The notes beneath the pieces were generated by a model. That model was not told the DNA's origin. It saw nothing but the letters and a program-made list of their open reading frames with translations, and searched no databases. Of a stretch of DNA of 40,373 bases, positions 35,432 to 40,373 are shown one piece after another. The first letter of the stretch is position 1. The number at the start of each line of letters is the position of its first letter. Location of the stretch: contig VBKY01000034.1 of NCBI GenBank assembly GCA_005879255.1, positions 1 through 40,373 on the forward strand, in the 5' to 3' direction. The position numbers were made by a program, and so were the translations under genes. Source of the stretch: Deltaproteobacteria bacterium (GTDB taxonomy: Bacteria; Desulfobacterota_B; Binatia; UBA9968).

Positions 35432-37021
35432 ATGAGATCGATCAAGAAGCATCCAATCTATCGAGTGATGGCGATACTGTTGGGCGTGCTCATGGCACTC
35501 ACGAGCGTGTCACCGGTCGCAAAGGCGGCAAGCCATCGGGAGGCGCCACTGATAGCACTCGATCCGGCAGCGGATAACACCGATACTTATGCCTTTCGAA
35601 GCTGGCAGGACCCAAGCAAGGTAGTCTTCATTATGAACGTCATCCCCGGCCAAGATCCCGCCGATGGCCCGAACTATTTCAACTTCGATGACGAAGTCCT
35701 TTACGCCGTCAACATCGATAATAATCAGGACGGCAAGGCCGAGGACATTGTCTACGAGTTCAGATTCAAGACCGAAAACCGACCGGCCTTGGGACAGTTG
35801 GAGTTTCCGCTGCCCTATGTCGGTAATCCGAAAATTCCGGTCGCTCAGCTCCAAGGAATCACCAAGCTGGACGGGCCGGGGTCTGAAGGCTTGACAAGGC
35901 GGCAAACCTATACGGTCACCGAGGTTCGCGGCAAGAAGCGCACCGAACTGTTCAAAGGCCAGAAGCTTGTCGCCGTGCCCACCAATGCCGGACCGGCGAC
36001 CTTCAAGAACTATGAAGATCTCGCGTCGCAGGGCATTTACACGGATGCTTCCACCGGGATCAAAGTCTTCGCCGGAGAGCGCGCCGAAACTTTTTACATC
36101 GATCTTGGCGCGGTGTTTGACACGGCGAATTTGCGCCGGTTCCCGCCGCTATTGAGCGCTGCTGAGGATGCCGACGATACAAAAGATCCCTTCGGCATCA
36201 ATCGTTTCAGCGGAATAAACGTGAATAGTATCGTCATCGAAGTGCCGATCTCGCGGATTACCCTGGATGGTAAATCCGCGGAGCAAACCAGCACACCGGT
36301 CATCGGTACATACGCCTCGACCGCGCGACAGAAAGTAAAAGTTCTGGGCGACGATGGAACGGCGAAAACCCAGGGACCGTGGGTGCAAGTCTCGCGCTTG
36401 GCTAATCCTTTGGTGAACGAGTTGATTATCGATACACCGTTCAAGGATCGATGGAATTCTCAGGAGCCAGAAGACGAGGCGCAGTTCCAAGAGTTTTACA
36501 AAAACCCTTCGATCGCGGTCGCGCTGGAGTTGATCTTCGGCGTGCCGGTAACAACCACGCCCAGGACCGATTTGATGAGTGTCTTTCTCAAATACCCGGG
36601 CCAATCTCTTTCGGGTAACAACTGCGGCAATCCGTGCGCCGAATTGTTGCGCTTGAATTTGAAAGCACCGACCACCCAGCCGGAAAGTCAAAAACGGCTT
36701 GGCGGCTTGGCCGGAGATGCAGCCGGCTTTCCCAACGGTCGTCGCCCGAATGACGATGTTACCGATATCGCACTTCGCGTGGTCGGAGGGGCCAACTATA
36801 TCGCCGGGCTGGCAGGCGACGGCGTGAACTTCCTCGGCGGCGCGCCTGGTGCGGGCGTCAACGATGGTCCGGGCTACGGCGCTATTCCGGGCAACCGTCT
36901 CGACGTGACGGTGAACGGCATCGCCAAGGAGTTTCCTTATCTCCCGACACCTTACGATGGCCGAGGCCGCCGGCATATCGACTGCGTCCAGTCGACCGGA
37001 GCGCCATGCGTCGAGCCGTAG
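35432..37021 (+). CDS. Exported DUF4331 protein
   Basis: 529-residue secreted protein of unknown function. Residues 1-32 form a signal peptide (VMAILLGVLMALTSVSPVAKA, cleavage after AKA). The mature part begins with the family signature ASHREAPLIALDPAADNTDT and continues YAFRSWQDPSKVVFIMNVIPG, NFDDEVLYAVNIDNNQDGKA. Two cysteine pairs (NNCGNPC near residue 395 and DCVQSTGAPC at the C-terminus) could form disulfides. The ribosome site is AAGGAG. It is the first gene of an operon whose leader carries the ECF-type element, and a strong hairpin follows it. The context suggests an envelope role with a Ni/Co-type transporter, which is inference. Confidence 0.93.
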   Translation: MRSIKKHPIYRVMAILLGVLMALTSVSPVAKAASHREAPLIALDPAADNTDTYAFRSWQDPSKVVFIMNVIPGQDPADGPNYFNFDDEVLYAVNIDNNQDGKAEDIVYEFRFKTENRPALGQLEFPLPYVGNPKIPVAQLQGITKLDGPGSEGLTRRQTYTVTEVRGKKRTELFKGQKLVAVPTNAGPATFKNYEDLASQGIYTDASTGIKVFAGERAETFYIDLGAVFDTANLRRFPPLLSAAEDADDTKDPFGINRFSGINVNSIVIEVPISRITLDGKSAEQTSTPVIGTYASTARQKVKVLGDDGTAKTQGPWVQVSRLANPLVNELIIDTPFKDRWNSQEPEDEAQFQEFYKNPSIAVALELIFGVPVTTTPRTDLMSVFLKYPGQSLSGNNCGNPCAELLRLNLKAPTTQPESQKRLGGLAGDAAGFPNGRRPNDDVTDIALRVVGGANYIAGLAGDGVNFLGGAPGAGVNDGPGYGAIPGNRLDVTVNGIAKEFPYLPTPYDGRGRRHIDCVQSTGAPCVEP

Positions 37022-37033
37022 CAGCAAGTGAAA

Positions 37034-37058
37034 CCGGAGGGAGAATTTCTCCCTCCGG
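37034..37058 (+). terminator. Intercistronic stem-loop after the DUF4331 gene
   Basis: Perfect 11-base-pair hairpin, ccggagggaga, loop att, tctccctccgg, with an outer gcaag/cttgc pairing. No T-run follows, so it may act as a partial terminator or as a 3'-end stabiliser that raises expression of the first gene over the downstream ones. Confidence 0.6.
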
Positions 37059-37082
37059 GCGCTTGCAAGAGGAGACCGAACC

Positions 37083-38387
37083 ATGAAAACGCCGCAATCC
37101 CTGATCATGATCGCACTGACCGCGTTGGCTCTCTTTGAACTCAAACCAGCCTTGGCCCAAGCGACGCGGACAGACAATCAAATCGCTTATTATGAGCAGC
37201 TGTTGAAACGAGATCAGCAAAATGCCCACGCGCTTTACGCACTGGGCGATGCAATGATTCGCAAAGCTCGGGAAACCGGCGATAGGGGGTATTTTAATCG
37301 CGCCGAAACAGCGCTCGAGAAATCATTGGAGCTCACGCCCAAGAACGCCGGCGCGCTACGCCATCTGGCCTATGTTTTCTACTCAAGACATGAGTTTGCG
37401 CCCGCTGCCGTTCATGCTCAACGAGCGATTGCACTCGATCCGACTGACGCCAACGCGTACGGCATTCTCGGCGACGCGCTGATGGAGACGGGTGAGTACG
37501 CCAAGGCCGAAACTGCGTATGGCAAGATGATCGGCTTGGACAAAAGCCTCTACTCCTTCAGTCGCCTTGCGGGTATGAAAAGCATGCGCGGTGACGTCGC
37601 AGGTTCCAAGGAGCACCTGAGAACCGCCATTGCGATCGGAAAGATGACCAAGCAACCCGCGGAAACCATTGCCTGGGCACAATGGCAACTGGGAAGCGAT
37701 CACTTCGGCGCCGGCAGTTTACTCGAGGCCGAGACGCAGTTTGGCGAATCTCTTCGGACTTATCCAAATTATTATCGCGCGCTGGCTGGTCTCGCGCAGG
37801 TGCGCGCGGCGCAGCGGCGTTTTGATGAAGCGATCGAGCTCTATCAAAAAGCGATTGGCATCATTCCTATGCCCGAATACATCGGCGCGCTGGGAGACCT
37901 CTATATAAGAGCGGGAAGATCGGACGACGCGCTAAAGCAATACGACCTGGTCGAATACATCGGCAAACTGAGCGCTTTGAACCAAGCGATGTACAATCGC
38001 GAGCTCGCCTACTTCTATGCCGATCACGATATCAAATTGGCTGAGGGTTTAACGCTGGCAGAACGCGAGCTCGATTATCGCCGAGATATTTACGCGTATG
38101 ACGTGCTCGCATGGAATCTCTATAAGAGTGGCAGGATCGATGAAGCCCGGTCGGCGATCGACACAGCTCTCCGGTTGGGCACCAAGGATGCGAAGCTCTT
38201 TTATCACGCCGGCATGATCTTTAATCACCTCGGCGATAAGGAAAAAGCTAAAGACTATCTCGGTCGCGCGATGGCAACTAATCCGCACTTTCATGTGCTG
38301 TTTGCCGATCATGCGGCTCGAACACTCAAAGAGCTCGAGAGCTCCGGCGTGCCGCTCGCGGCGAACCAGCAGAGCGAGGAGCGATAA
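37083..38387 (+). CDS. Periplasmic tetratricopeptide-repeat protein
   Basis: 434-residue TPR protein. Residues 1-26 are a signal peptide (LIMIALTALALFELKPALAQA). About eight TPR-like helical pairs follow, for example NAHALYALGDAMIRKARETG, NAGALRHLAYVFYSRHEFAP, NAYGILGDALMETGEYAKAE and the C-terminal DAKLFYHAGMIFNHLGDKEK. No catalytic domain is visible, so it is probably a scaffold. ATG 37083 follows AGAGGAGACC. It lies 61 bases after the DUF4331 gene and 4 bases before the transporter gene, suggesting that it assembles or links those products. Confidence 0.9.
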   Translation: MKTPQSLIMIALTALALFELKPALAQATRTDNQIAYYEQLLKRDQQNAHALYALGDAMIRKARETGDRGYFNRAETALEKSLELTPKNAGALRHLAYVFYSRHEFAPAAVHAQRAIALDPTDANAYGILGDALMETGEYAKAETAYGKMIGLDKSLYSFSRLAGMKSMRGDVAGSKEHLRTAIAIGKMTKQPAETIAWAQWQLGSDHFGAGSLLEAETQFGESLRTYPNYYRALAGLAQVRAAQRRFDEAIELYQKAIGIIPMPEYIGALGDLYIRAGRSDDALKQYDLVEYIGKLSALNQAMYNRELAYFYADHDIKLAEGLTLAERELDYRRDIYAYDVLAWNLYKSGRIDEARSAIDTALRLGTKDAKLFYHAGMIFNHLGDKEKAKDYLGRAMATNPHFHVLFADHAARTLKELESSGVPLAANQQSEER

Positions 38388-38391
38388 TCCA

Positions 38392-39201
38392 ATGCGCTCG
38401 CGCCGACTTATTTTGGGAATATTGACGATTTCATTGATCGCGGTCGGCAACGCAGTTGCCCACCCGCTCGGCAATTTTAGCATTAACCAGTACTCAGCAA
38501 TTCGCATCGGCAAAACCGAAATCGAGCTGCGCTATATCGTCGATATGGCGGAGATTCCTACTTTCCAAGAGATCCAGCAGACCGGGCTAGTGCCGCAGGC
38601 TGGCGATGCCAGCGCAACAAGTTATCTGCTGCACAGGGTAGAAACTTTGCGTGATGGTTTGTTGCTCGAAGTGAACGGCCGAAGAATCGCGCTTCGTACC
38701 GTGTCGCGCGAGATCCTGTTTCCTGAAGGCGCCGGCGGGCTGCCGACGATGAAAATAGGAGCGGTTTATAAGGGCAAGCTCGACGATCCCGCGGGTGAAC
38801 CGCACCAACTGTTCTATCGCGACGAGAATTTTCCCGGGCGCGCCGGCTGGAAGGAGATCATTGCCATCGCCGCCTCCGGCTCCCGATTAATCGACAGTTC
38901 AGTTCCGACTGAGGATCGAAGCGCACAACTATCGGACTATCCCACCGATCTTTTGAACAGCCCGCCGCAAGCGCGGGAGGCACGGCTGACTTTTGCATTC
39001 GGTGGAATCGGGCCAATTCACGTGGCTTCAGCGCGATCACCGCTGGCGATCCGGCAATCGATCGCAGACCGCGGCCATTTGAACATTGCAAACCCGCGGG
39101 ATGCGTCAGGAGCCGGGGGCGTGACCAGGCCGACGGATATAAGGCCGTCAGACTTCAACCCAATAAGCGAGCAATGTCGAGAAATTCATTCATGGAACTG
39201 A
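38392..39201 (+). CDS. N-terminal periplasmic part of a Ni/Co-type transporter (split gene)
   Basis: 269 residues with a signal peptide (LILGILTISLIAVGNAVA) and then the sequence HPLGNFSINQYSAIRIGKTE followed by LRYIVDMAEIPTFQEIQQTG. This is the extracytoplasmic domain that normally precedes the membrane part of large RcnA/HupE-like nickel/cobalt transporters in a single polypeptide. Here the frame ends at TGA 39201, 28 bases inside the next frame, where the expected linker and permease continue. The last residues (CREIHSWN) look like out-of-frame translation. It starts 4 bases after the TPR stop with GAGGAG upstream. Confidence 0.78.
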   Translation: MRSRRLILGILTISLIAVGNAVAHPLGNFSINQYSAIRIGKTEIELRYIVDMAEIPTFQEIQQTGLVPQAGDASATSYLLHRVETLRDGLLLEVNGRRIALRTVSREILFPEGAGGLPTMKIGAVYKGKLDDPAGEPHQLFYRDENFPGRAGWKEIIAIAASGSRLIDSSVPTEDRSAQLSDYPTDLLNSPPQAREARLTFAFGGIGPIHVASARSPLAIRQSIADRGHLNIANPRDASGAGGVTRPTDIRPSDFNPISEQCREIHSWN

Positions 39202-39977
39202 TCGCGGCCAAGCGGCTTGATTGGCCCATGATCTGGCTCGCCTTTCTAGTCGCGGCTGTGCTCGGCGCGTTTCACGCCTTGGAGCCGGGTCACGGCAAGA
39301 CACTTGTCGCCGCTTATTTGGTCGGCTCGCGCGGCACGATGAAGCATGCGTTGATCCTCGGATTGATCGTCACTGCGGCGCACACCGGCGCCGTGTACTT
39401 GCTTGGAGGCGTCACGCTCTACGCCTCACGATACATCGTACCCGAGCGACTTTATCCTTGGTTGACGCTGGTGTCGGGGTTGATGATTACTAGCTTGGGT
39501 GCCGCGCTATTTCTGCAGCGTTATTTCGGAAAGGGTGGGCAAGCCGCGCATCATCATCACGGCGACATTCATAATCATCACCATCACGGTCACAGTCATC
39601 ACCTCCATGGTCATAGCGGCCATCCGCACGACCATCATGAGCTAACTCAAAAAGTGTCTTGGCGCCAGCTACTGGCTTTGGGCATCAGCGGCGGCATCGT
39701 GCCCTGCCCAGCAGCCTTGGTTGTCTTGCTCAGTGCACTGTCGATGCAGCGGGTCGGTTTTGGACTCTTGCTGATCGTCGCATTCAGTCTAGGGCTCGCC
39801 GCGGTTCTGATCAGCATTGGCCTCTTGATGGTTTACGCACGACAGTTGGTTAGGTTTCAGGGCAACGGCCAACTAGCCACGCGCTGGCTGCCGCTGACAT
39901 CGTCGGCGTTCATTGTGCTTTTTGGAGTCGGCCTTACAGCGCAGGCGCTGATGAACGCTGGTTTCCTGCGGTTGTGA
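39174..39977 (+). CDS. Nickel/cobalt transporter membrane domain (RcnA/HoxN-like), split gene
   Basis: 267-residue polytopic inner-membrane protein with the transporter motif FHALEPGHGKTLVAAYLVGS in the first helices, LILGLIVTAAHTGAVYLLGG, and SGGIVPCPAALVVLLSALS in the second half. A cytoplasmic or periplasmic loop at about residues 125-160 is strikingly His-rich, alternating H with G, D and N (13 or more histidines), as expected for metal binding. It probably moves Ni2+ or Co2+, and could supply cobalt or nickel or export an excess. The ATG at 39174 lacks a ribosome site and the sequence continues the domain missing from 38392-39201, so the two frames probably belong to one gene. Confidence 0.85.
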   Translation: MSRNSFMELIAAKRLDWPMIWLAFLVAAVLGAFHALEPGHGKTLVAAYLVGSRGTMKHALILGLIVTAAHTGAVYLLGGVTLYASRYIVPERLYPWLTLVSGLMITSLGAALFLQRYFGKGGQAAHHHHGDIHNHHHHGHSHHLHGHSGHPHDHHELTQKVSWRQLLALGISGGIVPCPAALVVLLSALSMQRVGFGLLLIVAFSLGLAAVLISIGLLMVYARQLVRFQGNGQLATRWLPLTSSAFIVLFGVGLTAQALMNAGFLRL

Positions 39978-40043
39978 TAGTGGGACTGCTCAGGTTATGT
40001 CCCTTAATGCGTACTGGAAAATCTATCGATGGGAGGAACGGTG

Positions 40044-40373
40044 ATGAGAAACAAATTTCGCCTCAGAATCGGATGCGCAATGTTGCTTGCTTTGTTGTGT
40101 GGGATATTGGTTGCAAATTCGCTTGTGCAAGCGCAAGCAACCGGCGCAGCGCCGGCGTTTTACAAGCGCCTCGGCGGCTATGACGCCATTGCCGCGGTTA
40201 CGGACGATTTTCTCGGCCGACTGGCGGGGGATAAACAAATGTCTCGTTTTTTTGTCGGAGTCAGCGCTGATTCTTTGAGAAAACTCCGCCAGCACGTGGT
40301 TGACCAGCTATGTGAAGCAACCGGCGGTCCTTGTTACTACTTCGGACGGAGCATGAAGACTGTCCACGCGGGA
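40044..40373 (+). CDS. Exported truncated haemoglobin, partial (C-terminus beyond window)
   Basis: 110 codons run to the right edge. GGGAGG lies seven bases before ATG 40044. Residues 1-31 form a signal peptide (CAMLLALLCGILVANSLVQAQA), unusual for truncated globins, which are mostly cytosolic. The globin part has YKRLGGYDAIAAVTDDFLG (40-58), SRFFVGVSADSLRKLRQHV and CEATGGPCYYFGRSMKTVHA, matching group I truncated haemoglobins through the F-helix approach. The proximal haem histidine is expected just beyond the window. A periplasmic NO or O2 role is inference. It follows the transporter by 66 bases, probably in the same operon. Confidence 0.9.
   Translation, partial: MRNKFRLRIGCAMLLALLCGILVANSLVQAQATGAAPAFYKRLGGYDAIAAVTDDFLGRLAGDKQMSRFFVGVSADSLRKLRQHVVDQLCEATGGPCYYFGRSMKTVHAG

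Noticed and set aside
36149..37177. 342-codon minus-strand frame opposite the DUF4331 gene
   Set aside because: It lacks a recognisable domain, and the plus-strand frame has a signal peptide, family signature and ribosome site.
35432..38387. Possible phage or IS origin of the DUF4331-TPR segment
   Set aside because: No transposase, integrase, terminal repeats or obvious composition change was seen, and the promoters and spacing look native.
39549..39650. CAT/CAC-rich stretch as a DNA repeat or CRISPR-like array
   Set aside because: It encodes the His-rich loop of the Ni/Co transporter. Units are irregular and within one coding frame.

Overview
This window is a chromosomal stretch from a Gram-negative bacterium, since it encodes TonB, a TonB-dependent outer-membrane receptor, a periplasmic B12-binding protein and an E. 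coli-type GyrB with the TOPRIM insertion. GC content is moderately high. Gene content and the short 'ggattga/ttggatt' intergenic repeats suggest an uncultured deltaproteobacterial-type lineage (Binatota, Tectomicrobia or a relative). That placement is inference. No IS element, prophage, CRISPR array, tRNA or rRNA was recognised.

Layout. (1) 1-981, minus: an HtrA/DegP-type protease cut by the left edge. (2) 1101-5157, plus: a CoA-thioester catabolic cluster of one SDR, one crotonase lacking both classic hydratase glutamates, and two acyl-CoA dehydrogenases. (3) 17541-5167, minus: a roughly 12 kb cobalamin locus with a promoter, cobalamin riboswitch, tonB, a second cobalamin riboswitch, btuB, a small DUF4430 (transcobalamin-like) gene, cobQ, cbiB, cobD (frameshifted), cobU, cobT, cobS, btuF, btuC and btuD. 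Most junctions overlap or abut. Together these genes take up corrinoids across both membranes and carry out the late steps from cobyrinic acid diamide to cobalamin. Corrin-ring genes and a corrinoid adenosyltransferase are absent here. (4) 17578-18887, minus: a decayed auxin-efflux-carrier pseudogene and a divergent CobS paralogue with an altered active-site motif. (5) 19126-32210, plus: housekeeping genes gyrB, gyrA, gpsA, rpmH, rnpA, yidD, yidC, khpB, ispG, proS and pyrF. This resembles an origin-proximal region, but dnaA, dnaN, recF and mnmE are not adjacent. ispG has a near-consensus promoter placed so that its mRNA should be leaderless. (6) 32310-33847: thiD (minus), a remnant of a maleate-isomerase/Asp-Glu-racemase gene, and a GNAT acetyltransferase. 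(7) 33889-40373: an ECF sigma/RskA-type anti-sigma pair (minus) facing a plus-strand operon of DUF4331 protein, periplasmic TPR protein, Ni/Co-type transporter (split into two frames) and an exported truncated haemoglobin cut by the right edge.

The best candidate for an undescribed system is region 7. The two divergent leaders carry the same bipartite element, AAATCC-N17-CGTAA, one pointing to the sigma gene and one to the DUF4331 operon. This predicts an autoregulated ECF regulon controlling an envelope module with a putative Ni/Co transporter and a globin. Several genes carry single-base frame breaks (cobD, the Ni/Co transporter, possibly the sigma-factor start, and the carrier pseudogene), so assembly or read error must be excluded before calling them biological.
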